A stretch of DNA of 23,750 bases from Bdellovibrio sp. (GTDB lineage Bacteria; Bdellovibrionota; UBA1018): NCBI GenBank assembly GCA_016213345.1, contig JACRAO010000014.1, forward strand, positions 1 to 23,750, written 5' to 3'. Shown piece after piece: positions 1 to 7,879 of the stretch. The position numbers were made by a program, and so were the translations under genes. Positions within the stretch are counted from its first letter, which is position 1, and every line of letters begins with the position of its first letter. The notes under the pieces were generated by a model. That model did not search any database, was not told where the DNA came from, and was given only the letters and a program-made list of their open reading frames with translations.

Positions 1-264
1 ATGAAAGCGAATTCCTCCTTTGCCTGGTCCCAGAGTCATATTGTGCTGTACGCGGTATCCCTCGAAAACACGGATAATACCGTCATCTAAACGAATAGGA
101 ACACTAACAATTAGTGCACGTTTTGGAACTTTTAGTCTTTCGGCAATATTGGGATCTAGTTTCATCGTATTAGCTGCTTCTCGTAGCTCGGTTACAGCGT
201 TACGATAGAGTTCACTGGATTCCCAAAGTTCTGATGTTAATGAACGGGCTGTTGAGTCAAGCAT
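1..264 (-). CDS. gdhA: Glutamate dehydrogenase (5' part only, runs off the left edge)
   Basis: Reading the minus strand from the ATG at 264-262 gives 88 codons without a stop up to the window edge. The N-terminus begins MLDSTARSLTSELWESSELY, and the last visible residues are RVQHNMTLGPGKGGIRFH, the highly conserved glutamate-binding stretch of the Glu/Leu/Phe/Val dehydrogenase dimerisation domain (the PGKGGIR loop holds a substrate-contacting Lys). The enzyme would interconvert glutamate and 2-oxoglutarate plus ammonia, with NAD(P). A strong AAGGAGA Shine-Dalgarno lies at 272-278, which fixes the start. The gene is divergent from ddl, with a 99-bp shared control region. The coenzyme-binding half is outside the window, so NAD versus NADP specificity cannot be judged; a leucine or phenylalanine dehydrogenase is less likely because of the QHNMTLGPGKGGIR wording. 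Confidence 0.9.
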   Translation of the reverse strand, partial: MLDSTARSLTSELWESSELYRNAVTELREAANTMKLDPNIAERLKVPKRALIVSVPIRLDDGIIRVFEGYRVQHNMTLGPGKGGIRFH

Positions 265-306
265 GAGCGATTCTCCTTATAGTTCTTCTTATAAAGGATA
301 ATATAA

Positions 307-335
307 TTGAAAAATAAAAGCGCTTTTATTAGACT
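307..335 (+). promoter_or_regulatory. Candidate sigma-70-type promoter for ddl
   Basis: TTGAAA at 307-312 and TAGACT at 330-335 are separated by exactly 17 bp (5/6 and 4/6 matches to TTGACA and TATAAT). The -10 lies about 30 bp before the ddl start at 364. The whole spacer is occupied by a perfect palindrome (separate entry). This is inference from consensus only. Confidence 0.45.
313..330. promoter_or_regulatory. 18-bp perfect palindrome, operator-like
   Basis: AATAAAAGCGCTTTTATT is an uninterrupted perfect palindrome in the gdhA/ddl divergent intergenic region. It has no loop and no downstream T-run, and it sits upstream of both genes, so it is a better candidate for a dimeric repressor site than for a terminator. 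It fills the spacer of the presumed ddl promoter. I do not recognise the regulator. Confidence 0.5.
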
Positions 336-363
336 TTACTGATAAAAATGTGGAGATGCAAGT

Positions 364-1485
364 ATGAAAAATAAAATCAAAGTAGCTATTTTGTATGGTG
401 GTAGATCAGGAGAACATGAAATTTCGCTTCAATCTGCTGCTAGTGTGATCAGAAACTTGGATCAAACTCGATTCGAAGTTATTCCTGTTTCCATAGATAA
501 ACAAGGAAAATGGTGCTACCAGGATTATTCGCTTCTCACTAGCTCGACAAAGGCCCTCCCGGTATTCAAAAATGCTCCAGAGATTTTTATTCCACAGCGT
601 CCACTTGAGTCAGAAAAAAATTTACTGACTGTAAATGGTCAAAAAGAAACAAGAATTGACATTGTGTTTCCTGTTTTGCATGGACCTTTGGGTGAAGATG
701 GCACAGTTCAGGGTTTTTTAGAATTAGCTGAAATTCCATATGTAGGAGCCGGTGTTTTGGCATCAGCTTTAGGTATGGATAAGGAAAAAGCAAAAATTTT
801 AGCTAAAGATGCAGATATTCCTATTGTGCCATATGTGACGTTGAGACAAGCTTTGTGGGAAAAGGAAAAAATTTCGTGTATAAAAAAAATTAAAAAAGAC
901 TTGCAGTATCCTGTTTTTGTTAAGCCAGCCAATATGGGATCCAGTGTGGGAGTGCACAGGGTCAGAGACGAAAAAAATTTAGAACCAGCCTTAATAGATG
1001 CCTTTCGGTACGATAAAAAAATATTGGTCGAAAAAGCAGTAAGCGCACGTGAAATCGAAGTTTCCATTTTAGAGAATACAGATCCCAATCAATTGCCGTT
1101 AGCTAGTGTCCCTGGTGAAGTTATTTCTCACCACGAATTTTATTCGTACGAAGCAAAGTATATGGATGAAAAAGGTGCGGAACTAATAATTCCCGCACAT
1201 TTGACTGCACAGCAAATCAAAAGGGCCCAAGAAATAGCAAGTGGAGTTTTTATAGCGCTAGATTGTGAGGGTATGGGGAGAGTGGATTTATTTTTAGAAA
1301 AAGAGAGTGGAAGTTTTTATTTTAGTGAAATTAATACAATCCCCGGATTTACAACGATTAGTATGTATCCAAAACTATGGGAGGCAAGTGGCATTTCTTA
1401 TAAGGAGTTACTGACTAGACTTATCGAATTGGCCTTAGCCAGGCATGAGAGAAAAAAAACGCTGTGTAGGGAGTATAAGCCCTAA
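364..1485 (+). CDS. ddl: D-alanine--D-alanine ligase
   Basis: A cytoplasmic ATP-grasp enzyme that joins two D-alanines for the peptidoglycan stem peptide. The 373 residues contain the whole family pattern: the N-terminal VAILYGGRSGEHEISLQSA segment (residues 7-25, with catalytic Glu17), HGPLGEDGTVQG (106-117), the ATP-grasp loop KPANMGSSVGV (187-197), MGRVDLF (304-310) and the metal-binding C-terminal EINTIPGFT (322-330). Length is slightly above the usual 300-360. The ATG at 364 has a GGAG at 352-355 and follows the candidate promoter at 307-335. There is a roughly 20-residue basic tail after the family core. The gene stands alone rather than in an mra/mur division cluster. The secreted-protein gene downstream starts 66 bp later and may be co-transcribed. 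The residue after SEINT is I rather than the more common M or L seen in many Ddl proteins, which is not expected to matter. Confidence 0.96.
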   Translation: MKNKIKVAILYGGRSGEHEISLQSAASVIRNLDQTRFEVIPVSIDKQGKWCYQDYSLLTSSTKALPVFKNAPEIFIPQRPLESEKNLLTVNGQKETRIDIVFPVLHGPLGEDGTVQGFLELAEIPYVGAGVLASALGMDKEKAKILAKDADIPIVPYVTLRQALWEKEKISCIKKIKKDLQYPVFVKPANMGSSVGVHRVRDEKNLEPALIDAFRYDKKILVEKAVSAREIEVSILENTDPNQLPLASVPGEVISHHEFYSYEAKYMDEKGAELIIPAHLTAQQIKRAQEIASGVFIALDCEGMGRVDLFLEKESGSFYFSEINTIPGFTTISMYPKLWEASGISYKELLTRLIELALARHERKKTLCREYKP

Positions 1486-1551
1486 GTAGATTATTGACAA
1501 GCTAGCGTAGATGTGACACACCTGCTACCTAGAAAACAAAAGGGGGTTCAA

Positions 1552-2001
1552 ATGAGTATGAAAAAAATAATGCTAGTTTTAAGTGTTTTATTGATGTCTG
1601 CTTCAGTGTCTGGATATTCTGAAGAGATCAAAGAAGAGGTTTTGGGACATGTAGTTGCGGTAAAGCGTTCATTTGGTTTTGCAAGTTATGAAGCATGTCA
1701 GAAAGTATTTAAGCCATTCTCTAGTTCAGGTTTTGGTTGTGATGTAAACTTGCCTGATCCATCTAAATTTGTTCATAATGTATTAAGATGGACATACCGT
1801 GAAGCTACTATAGATATTTGCAAGGTTACACTAGGTAGTTCCAGCCGAGGCTACACGATTTCAGTTTCTCCTACTAATTATAGTTCAAAGGTGCTGGCAC
1901 AATTTACACAGACTTTTTCATTGGAGTGCGTAAAAAACGCACTTCTCACCACGGATATGGGTACTACTGAAATCACCTCAGTTGTGCTTGATGTGAAATA
2001 A
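1552..2001 (+). CDS. Small secreted protein of unknown function
   Basis: I do not recognise this family. The frame opens at GTG 1513, but the ATG at 1552 has the Shine-Dalgarno (AGGGGG at 1541-1546) and leaves a textbook signal peptide (MSMKKIMLVLSVLLMSASVS, then GYSEE), giving 149 residues. Cleavage probably falls just before or after the GY pair. The mature protein has four cysteines (in EACQK, GFGCD, IDICK and LECVK), suitable for two disulfides in the periplasm or outside the cell. It has a mixed beta-rich composition, no membrane segment after the signal and no repeats. It ends 7 bp before the convergent topA stop codon. An inverted repeat AGTGCGT-AAAAA-ACGCACT lies in its 3' coding part (1925-1943). 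Confidence is for the gene being real; function is unknown. Confidence 0.75.
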   Translation: MSMKKIMLVLSVLLMSASVSGYSEEIKEEVLGHVVAVKRSFGFASYEACQKVFKPFSSSGFGCDVNLPDPSKFVHNVLRWTYREATIDICKVTLGSSSRGYTISVSPTNYSSKVLAQFTQTFSLECVKNALLTTDMGTTEITSVVLDVK

Positions 2002-2008
2002 GAATCTA

Positions 2009-4288
2009 TTAAGCTGCCTGGGCTTCGATGATTTCTATGTACCCACACTCTTTTTGTGGGCAGCGATGAATGAGTCCTTGTTTTTTAGTTAATTTCTCTG
2101 TGAGAATTGGAAACTGACACTGAGGACAGCTCTTTAACACTGGTTTGTCCCATAGCGCAAACTTGCAATCCGGGTAACGATTGCAACTATAAAAAATCTT
2201 TCGAAAACGAGATTGCCTTTGTGCGAGTTCTCCAACCTTACAAGTAGGGCAGGCAATCCCCAAAGTCATTGGAGCGGTAGATTTGCAGTTAGGATAGTCA
2301 CTGCATGCTAAAAACTTACCAAATTTTCCGCTTTTTACTACCATTGGATTTCCACATTTTGTGCATTTTTTATCGGTATATTCCTTAGGAATAATTTTGA
2401 TTTCTCCTACTTCATCTTTTTTGAAGTCTTGCGTGTTATTGCATTCGGGGTATTGTGGGCAAGCCAAAAAGGAACCAAGTTTTCCCCACTTGATAACCAT
2501 TTTATTGCCGCACTTTTCACAATCAATTTTTGTTTTAATCTCTTGGACCTTTAGATTTTTCATTTGAATTTTAGCTTTTTCTAAAGTTTTTTCAAAAGGA
2601 GTCCAAAAGCGGGTTAAAGTCTTTTTCCAGTCCATCTCTCCTTCTGCAATGGCATCAAGTTCGTTTTCCATCTCGGCCGTAAACTCAGCATTCAAAATAT
2701 CTGGAAAAGATATTTGTAAGAGATCATTAACCACCTCGCCTAGTTCTGTTGGATAATAACGGTTTTCACGTTTTTCGACATATTCACGATCTTGAATATT
2801 AGAAAGAATTGCAGCATAAGTCGAAGGTCGGCCAATCCCTTTCTCTTCGAGTTCACGAATGAGAGAAGCATCAGAATAATGTGGAGGAGGTTCTGTAAAA
2901 TGTTGAGATGGCGTAATTTTTTTTGCTTCGACGGTATCACCCGCTTGTAAAAATGGAAGTGTTAATATTTTATCTTGGTCGCTATTTAGTTTTTCATCTT
3001 CGAGGCTTTCTATATAAACTACTGTAAAACCAGGAAATTTCATCACAGAACCAGCAGCCCGAAAAACAACAGCAATATTTTCGCTATTTCTTGTTTCTAC
3101 ATCTATTATGGTTTGATCATAAATAGCCGGGCTCATCTGTGAAGCTATAAAACGGTTCCAAATTAATTGATATAGTCTGAATAAATCTTTTTCTAAAAAA
3201 TTTTCAATTTTATCTGGTGCAAACTCTAAAGAGGCTGGGCGAATAGCTTCGTGTGCATCTTGTGCACCTTTCTTGGTTTTATAGATTATGGCTTCTTCTG
3301 GTAAATATTCGTTTCCGTAATTGTTTTTAATAAAATCTCGAACATTCTGTAATGCGCTAGGTTCGATACGGACAGAGTCTGTTCGCATATAAGTAATTAA
3401 GCCTTGCGTTCCAAAATCGCCAAGGTCAATACCTTCATAAAGTACCTGCGCTAGTGTCATTGTTTTTTTTGCACTAAAGCCAAGTTTTCGAGCGGCTTCT
3501 TGTTGAAGCCTGCTTGTAATAAAAGGTGGTGTCGGTCTTCTTAGTCTTTCTTTTTGCTCAACGCTCTTTATTTTCCATGTGGAGCTTTTGATTGAGGCTA
3601 AAAATTTTTCAACTTGGGCTTGATCTTTTAGCTCAGGATCTTTTTCGTTAATTTTAAAACATTTTGTTTCTATTTCATTATTGTCTTTCCTGAAGAGACC
3701 TTCGATCTCCCAGTACTCTTCTGGTATGAAACTTTTAATTTCCCTTTCTCTTTCTACGACAAATTTAACAGCCACAGATTGCACTCTGCCAGCGGATAAG
3801 CCTCTCCTTACCTTATCCCAAAGTAGAGGACTGATTTTATAGCCTACTAGTCTGTCTAAAATACGTCTAGCTTGTTGGGCGTGATATTTTTGTTGATCAA
3901 GTTCTTTGGGATTTCTGATAGCCTCTAAGACATTGGGTTTAGTGATAGCGTTGATCAAAACCCGGTGGATTTTTTTTCCTTTACCTTTTAGTTCTTCGCT
4001 AATATGCCAGGCGATGGCTTCGCCTTCACGGTCCGGGTCGGTGGCTAGGTATAGATCTTTTGTGATTTGAGCTGCTTTTTGTAATTCGTTTATTATTTTT
4101 ACCTTTGAAGGTATAATTTGATAATCGACCTTAAAGCCCTTTTTGACATCTACCCCTAATTTTGATTTTGGGAGGTCTTTGATATGCCCCACACTGGCTT
4201 TGACGGTGTACTCCCTACCCAAATATTTTTGGATTGTTTTTGCCTTAGATGGTGATTCAACAATGATTAGTCCTTTTTTTAGCATCAT
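2009..4288 (-). CDS. topA: DNA topoisomerase I (type IA)
   Basis: Relaxes negatively supercoiled DNA by a transient 5'-phosphotyrosine break. The 759-residue protein shows the TOPRIM domain (LIIVESPSKAKTI with Glu11; LATDPDREGE with D84/D86/E88), the RRILDRLVGYKISPLLW gate segment, and the active-site motif GLITYMRTDSVR with Tyr300. The C-terminus carries four Cys4 zinc-ribbon units, starting with CEKCGNKM, CTKCGNPM, CPTCKVGE and CPQCQFPI, the last two more divergent; most relatives have three or more such units. The start overlaps the dprA stop in an ATGATG: the first ATG (4288) gives a 4-nt ATGA overlap and the second (4285) is an equally plausible start one residue in. It is the last gene of the minus-strand lipoprotein-LysM-dprA-topA operon and converges on the small secreted protein gene with a 7-bp gap. 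Confidence 0.97.
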   Translation of the reverse strand: MMLKKGLIIVESPSKAKTIQKYLGREYTVKASVGHIKDLPKSKLGVDVKKGFKVDYQIIPSKVKIINELQKAAQITKDLYLATDPDREGEAIAWHISEELKGKGKKIHRVLINAITKPNVLEAIRNPKELDQQKYHAQQARRILDRLVGYKISPLLWDKVRRGLSAGRVQSVAVKFVVEREREIKSFIPEEYWEIEGLFRKDNNEIETKCFKINEKDPELKDQAQVEKFLASIKSSTWKIKSVEQKERLRRPTPPFITSRLQQEAARKLGFSAKKTMTLAQVLYEGIDLGDFGTQGLITYMRTDSVRIEPSALQNVRDFIKNNYGNEYLPEEAIIYKTKKGAQDAHEAIRPASLEFAPDKIENFLEKDLFRLYQLIWNRFIASQMSPAIYDQTIIDVETRNSENIAVVFRAAGSVMKFPGFTVVYIESLEDEKLNSDQDKILTLPFLQAGDTVEAKKITPSQHFTEPPPHYSDASLIRELEEKGIGRPSTYAAILSNIQDREYVEKRENRYYPTELGEVVNDLLQISFPDILNAEFTAEMENELDAIAEGEMDWKKTLTRFWTPFEKTLEKAKIQMKNLKVQEIKTKIDCEKCGNKMVIKWGKLGSFLACPQYPECNNTQDFKKDEVGEIKIIPKEYTDKKCTKCGNPMVVKSGKFGKFLACSDYPNCKSTAPMTLGIACPTCKVGELAQRQSRFRKIFYSCNRYPDCKFALWDKPVLKSCPQCQFPILTEKLTKKQGLIHRCPQKECGYIEIIEAQAA

Positions 4289-5205
4289 AAAGTTATTATA
4301 GCACTATTCTTCAAGAGGAAACCTCGATCGTCAATTAAAAACTGTTTATTTACTAGATTTTTTAAATTTGTAAAGAACTTATTAGTGTTCCATTCGTTTA
4401 ATAGTGCCCAATTTAGCAAATCCTCTACTTGTACACCACCAAAGTCAGCAATAAGCTGATGCGCTTTTTCAAGCACTTTTTTTTCATCTTTTGTGAGTGT
4501 TGTTAAAGAAAAAACTTGTTTTTTGGGTAAACTCAAAACCTCAAGCCATGTTGAGCCTAGGCTATGAATTCCCCAAAAAGGCAGTGCGCAATTATTATCT
4601 AAAAGATTTTGATTTCCTCTGAGATAATCATCGTTAGGATAGCAAGGGGTTGCGTAACAGTTCCGGTCAAACTCTCGTGCCCAAGCTGCGGTATTAAGTG
4701 CCCCTGATTTTTGAGGTGCTTCGACTATCCAAGTTGCTTTTGCAAGTCCAGCAATCAGACGGTTTCTTTCTAAAAATAAATACCGTTTTATTTTTATTCC
4801 CAAAGGATATTCTGATAGTATTAGTCCATCATGTGATAAAATTTTGTCTTTGAGATCCTTGTGTTCGTCCGGATAACAGACATCCAGTCCGGAAGCCATA
4901 ACGGCTATTGTGGATAATTCTGTTTCAAGGGCAGCTATATGTGCACAGCCGTCAATACCTTTGGCAAAACCCGAAATAATGATCAAATCGGATCCTCTGA
5001 GTTCAAGTACTGATTTTTTGACGATTTCTAAGGACTTTCGTGTGGGGTGTCGTGTACCTACAATTGCAAGGCCGCACTCTGGTAGTCTATCTAAAAGTTT
5101 TAAAGCCTTTTTAGATCCTTGCACATATAAGACATTGGGCGAGAAATCTACTTTCCAAAATTTATTAATTTGTTTTTTAGATAAAGTAATAGATATTATT
5201 GTCAT
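4285..5205 (-). CDS. dprA: DNA-processing protein DprA (Smf)
   Basis: Single-stranded-DNA binding protein that loads RecA during natural transformation; it is also widespread in bacteria not known to be transformable. The Rossmann-like DprA core is plain: LAIVGTRHPTRKSLE, IISGFAKGIDGCAHIAALE, AVMASGLDVCYPDEHKDL, LILSEYPLG, ERNRLIAGLAKATWIVEA and SGALNTAAWAREFDR. After this comes a C-terminal winged-helix-like stretch from about residue 235. The N-terminus is short (about 45 residues before the core), so the usual SAM-like domain is missing, giving 306 residues. The gene starts 31 bp after the LysM protein gene and overlaps topA by 4 nt; dprA-topA adjacency is common in bacteria, which supports both calls. 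There is no strong Shine-Dalgarno before the ATG at 5205. Confidence 0.94.
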   Translation of the reverse strand: MTIISITLSKKQINKFWKVDFSPNVLYVQGSKKALKLLDRLPECGLAIVGTRHPTRKSLEIVKKSVLELRGSDLIIISGFAKGIDGCAHIAALETELSTIAVMASGLDVCYPDEHKDLKDKILSHDGLILSEYPLGIKIKRYLFLERNRLIAGLAKATWIVEAPQKSGALNTAAWAREFDRNCYATPCYPNDDYLRGNQNLLDNNCALPFWGIHSLGSTWLEVLSLPKKQVFSLTTLTKDEKKVLEKAHQLIADFGGVQVEDLLNWALLNEWNTNKFFTNLKNLVNKQFLIDDRGFLLKNSAIITL

Positions 5206-5236
5206 GTCTTAATTCTAGAGCAAGTTTTATGCCATA

Positions 5237-6826
5237 TTATTCTGCTGGTGGTGGAGGCTCTGGAGGAGGCAAAGATTCATCATCTAAAGACTGCGCATCA
5301 TTAGCAGGAGGCTCTGGCGATTTCTTTTCTTCCTCTTTTGTGGGCTCTTCTGTTTTTGTAGTTTCTTCAGGCTCTTCTAAAGATTGTGTGTCATCGGGGG
5401 GTGGCTCTGCAGTTGGTGGAGCAGGTGGGATTGGCTCTTGTTTAAGAGTGTCTTCTGGAGGATTGTTTTTCCATTTTTCAAGTTGTTTTAATTCTCTTTT
5501 TTCTTTATCGCTAAGCTCGTTCCCGTCGTCTAAATTATCGAGATCGTCAATATCTTGAGTAGCCGGAGCAGGAATAGCGCCGGTACCTAGCGCTTTTTCT
5601 AATATACCTTTATTTTTTAAGATGTCTGAAACATCTGTCAAAAGAATTAAAGGAGCGTCTTGATAAATTGGATTTATGCTTTTAATCACAAGTCCCGCTG
5701 AATATTCTTCAGATACATAAACTACCAATATATCAGCATTGATAATAAAATTTTCATTTGTAATAAAGTTTAATGTCAAAGGATCGCGATGCTGATAAGA
5801 CCTAAAAACCATGCCTTGTTTAATGCCATCTGTTGATCCCCGATCAATAAAAACTTGTTTGTGTTGAGCTGCGACAGTAGTCATAAGATCCTTATCTAAT
5901 ATGAGCGCGGCTTCTAATGTCTCGGGAGCAGGAATTGGAGTAATGTTTTTAGCTTTTGGCGGTAGTGGAATTATAAAATTATTTCTTTTTATAGGGGAGT
6001 ATCCGTTTAAAAGTTTGCCAATATATAAATCGTCTTGAAATCCTGCAATCTCTACTTTAGCTAAAATATGGTAGGAGTAGCCTTTTCTGTCTGATTGTTT
6101 TGTTGATAAGGTAGTTGGTTTTTCCGTTATTGCATAGACTTCGCCTTTGTTTAATTTTTTATCGCTTTCAATGAACACAGTATCTGTTAAACCTAAAAAA
6201 GCCGCCGGAGTTGTAGCAGCAATGATTGTGCCTAAACTCTCTATGGTCTCATGCGATGGAATAGCTAGGAGTTCAAAACCAGTGTGAACCTGAAAACTAA
6301 TTTTATTTCTTCGATCAAACCCGTCTGCGTCAACGTACTGTGAAAGTTGTGCAGGAACTACTTCCCAATTTTGTTGTGGCAAAATTTTCCATTCAGTAGA
6401 TGTACCATGACTGAGTTGGACAATGTTTTCTGCTGTTTGGTTTTCCAATTGTGCAGTTTTGTTATCAAGAGTCTGGGCTTCTTTGAGTGCAACTTGTGGC
6501 AGTGAAACCCCGGATCCTAAAGTAAATGCAATGAGATTTTTAGGGTTAATTCTGTGAGGGTTTGTAATTAATTTGTTATTAAGTGCCCAAATTTTTGGCC
6601 AATACCTTGGATCTCCAAAGAGTTTTTTTGAAATATCCCATAATGTGTCGCCTTTTAATATTTCGTAATTATAGCTAATTTTATCCGAAGCAATAGTTTT
6701 CCATTCTTCATTTGAGATAGCTTTTAAGAAATGCGCAATTTTTTTAGTTTCTTCTTCTGGTACGGGAGGTTTTGAGGCTAGTGCTGTGATAGAAATAAAT
6801 AAGATGAAAAAAGGGATTATTTTCAT
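5237..6826 (-). CDS. Exported LysM-domain protein with long acidic, proline-rich tail
   Basis: A 529-residue envelope protein. Residues 1-18 are a signal peptide (hydrophobic run, then ALASKP). One LysM domain follows (about 54-102: YEILKGDTLWDISKKLFGDPRYWPKIW), which binds peptidoglycan glycan chains. The long middle region (about 105-420) has no motif I recognise; it is probably beta-rich and holds segments such as VFIDRGSTDGIKQGMVF. The last 100 or so residues are low-complexity, very rich in Pro and Glu, ending PPPEPPPPAE, and likely disordered. Its ATG overlaps the stop of the upstream lipoprotein gene in an ATGA, suggesting translational coupling and a joint envelope role. Similar LysM proteins lie next to dprA/topA in Bdellovibrio-type genomes as far as I recall (unchecked). 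The tail resembles a periplasm-spanning spacer, which is inference. Confidence 0.85.
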   Translation of the reverse strand: MKIIPFFILFISITALASKPPVPEEETKKIAHFLKAISNEEWKTIASDKISYNYEILKGDTLWDISKKLFGDPRYWPKIWALNNKLITNPHRINPKNLIAFTLGSGVSLPQVALKEAQTLDNKTAQLENQTAENIVQLSHGTSTEWKILPQQNWEVVPAQLSQYVDADGFDRRNKISFQVHTGFELLAIPSHETIESLGTIIAATTPAAFLGLTDTVFIESDKKLNKGEVYAITEKPTTLSTKQSDRKGYSYHILAKVEIAGFQDDLYIGKLLNGYSPIKRNNFIIPLPPKAKNITPIPAPETLEAALILDKDLMTTVAAQHKQVFIDRGSTDGIKQGMVFRSYQHRDPLTLNFITNENFIINADILVVYVSEEYSAGLVIKSINPIYQDAPLILLTDVSDILKNKGILEKALGTGAIPAPATQDIDDLDNLDDGNELSDKEKRELKQLEKWKNNPPEDTLKQEPIPPAPPTAEPPPDDTQSLEEPEETTKTEEPTKEEEKKSPEPPANDAQSLDDESLPPPEPPPPAE

Positions 6827-7614
6827 AATGATTTTTCTTCTTTCTCTAGAACGGGAACCGTAGGTGGAGGGTTATCCAGTGGAATAGGAGTTTGTGGCTC
6901 TTCTGTTTTTGATTCTTTAATTGGCTCATGTTTGATGGTTTCTGGTGGTATTGCAGCAGCAGGAGATGTTGGAAATAGCGTAAAGAGCAGGTGTTTGTAT
7001 CTTGTTGCATTTTCAGTGTGATTTTGTTTTTCTTCTAACAGCGCTACTTGTCTTAAGGTTTCAGAAATACTAGAACTTGTATTATAGAGTTTGATGACTT
7101 TTAAGTATTCTTGTAAAGCTAGTTGATAGTCATTTTTTTGAAAATAGCAATCACCGATATAAAACTGTGCATCACCAGCTAAGATATGGTCTGGATTTTT
7201 TTCTATAAAAGATGAGAAAGCTAAAATGGCTTCAGAATATTTTTTAGCACGATATAACAAAATAGCTTCTCTATAATTTTGTAATGTTGCATTTTGTACA
7301 AAACCTGATTCTGGATCTTGTGTGGATTCTTTTAGTTCAGGACTTGCTCCGTGATTTTGTGTAGGTTCTTCAGTTATTGTTACTGTTTTTATTTTTTGAG
7401 AGACATCTTGTGGGGTTATTTTTGCTAATTTTAATTCTAAGTCATCAATTTTCTTTGTGAGGATTTCGATGGTTTTTTGCAGCTCTTGCGTTTTTGGGGA
7501 TTCTGTTGTTTGCTTGTGCGCGCAGCTTGCCATGCAAAATAGGAACATAAAACACAGAAACCGACTGTTTTTATTAAGTAACTTCCATTTATTGTTTTTA
7601 AAATAGTAGCACAT
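6823..7614 (-). CDS. YbgF/CpoB-like TPR lipoprotein
   Basis: An outer-membrane or periplasmic lipoprotein related to the Tol-Pal associated YbgF/CpoB family. From the ATG at 7614 the protein has 263 residues: a basic n-region, a hydrophobic run and a lipobox MASC with the lipidated Cys31. A short predicted coiled coil follows (TQELQKTIEILTKKIDDLEL), then a polar linker. The TPR-type C-terminus contains YREAILLYRAKKYSEAILAF and GDAQFYIGDCYFQKNDYQLA, the classical YbgF repeats. The C-terminal end is again Pro/Glu rich. The frame also stays open upstream to a TTG at 7650, but the ATG gives a better signal peptide. No convincing SD is visible; the start codon lies at the edge of a TGCTAT/ATAGCA hairpin. 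It heads the operon and is coupled to the LysM gene by ATGA. No tol or pal genes are in the window. Confidence 0.85.
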   Translation of the reverse strand: MCYYFKNNKWKLLNKNSRFLCFMFLFCMASCAHKQTTESPKTQELQKTIEILTKKIDDLELKLAKITPQDVSQKIKTVTITEEPTQNHGASPELKESTQDPESGFVQNATLQNYREAILLYRAKKYSEAILAFSSFIEKNPDHILAGDAQFYIGDCYFQKNDYQLALQEYLKVIKLYNTSSSISETLRQVALLEEKQNHTENATRYKHLLFTLFPTSPAAAIPPETIKHEPIKESKTEEPQTPIPLDNPPPTVPVLEKEEKSL

Positions 7615-7629
7615 GCTATTAGGATAGCA
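7614..7629. promoter_or_regulatory. Short inverted repeat between divergent genes
   Basis: TGCTAT-TAGG-ATAGCA is a perfect 6-bp dyad with a 4-nt loop. It lies in the 37-bp gap between the minus-strand lipoprotein gene and the plus-strand DUF4911 gene and touches the lipoprotein start codon. It could be an operator or a start-codon hairpin; six bases is short and could be chance. Confidence 0.25.
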
Positions 7630-7651
7630 GTGTATTAATCTGGAGAGCAAG

Positions 7652-7879
7652 ATGGTAGCTAGTGAAGATGTGATCTTGAAACGTATACGGGTGTCAAAAA
7701 AAGACTCCGCCTTTGTTTATGCCGTATTAGAATCACATGAGGGGATTTGTAGCTATTCGACACTTGATTTCAATTTACAGGATAATTTTCGTGATTTAGA
7801 GCTTGCAATACCTATATCTATGGAATCAGAATGTCGCGAGGTATTAAAACAGTTGGGAGAATTTATTTATGACATCTAG
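7652..7879 (+). CDS. DUF4911 domain protein
   Basis: A 75-residue cytoplasmic protein that looks like a DUF4911 member: the pattern KRIRVSKKDSAFVYAVLESH, followed by EGICSYSTLD and a final LAIPISMESECREVLKQL, matches the small alpha/beta fold I associate with this family. No biochemical role is known to me. A GGAGAG sits 7 nt before the ATG. Its stop codon lies inside tldD (11-nt overlap), which implies translational coupling and suggests the two products act together or are needed together. The family assignment is from recalled sequence pattern rather than a search. Confidence 0.75.
   Translation: MVASEDVILKRIRVSKKDSAFVYAVLESHEGICSYSTLDFNLQDNFRDLELAIPISMESECREVLKQLGEFIYDI

Noticed and set aside
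1494..1522. TTGACA at 1494-1499 between ddl and the secreted protein gene
   Set aside because: No acceptable -10 at 15-19 bp; the sequence there reads CACACC or similar.
1925..1943. AGTGCGT-AAAAA-ACGCACT hairpin as terminator of the topA operon
   Set aside because: It is inside the convergent coding gene and, read on the minus strand, is followed by CCAATG rather than a T-run.
2041..2061. CCCACA...TGTGGG hairpin in the 3' end of topA
   Set aside because: It lies inside the coding region for a zinc-ribbon unit and has no adjacent T-run.
5199..5558. Long plus-strand frame of Ser/Gly repeats opposite the LysM gene
   Set aside because: It is the antisense of the Pro/Glu-rich tail; the composition is forced by that repeat.
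7652..7850. TTG start at 7650 for the YbgF-like lipoprotein
   Set aside because: The ATG at 7614 gives a standard lipoprotein signal peptide; the longer form adds a hydrophilic leader.
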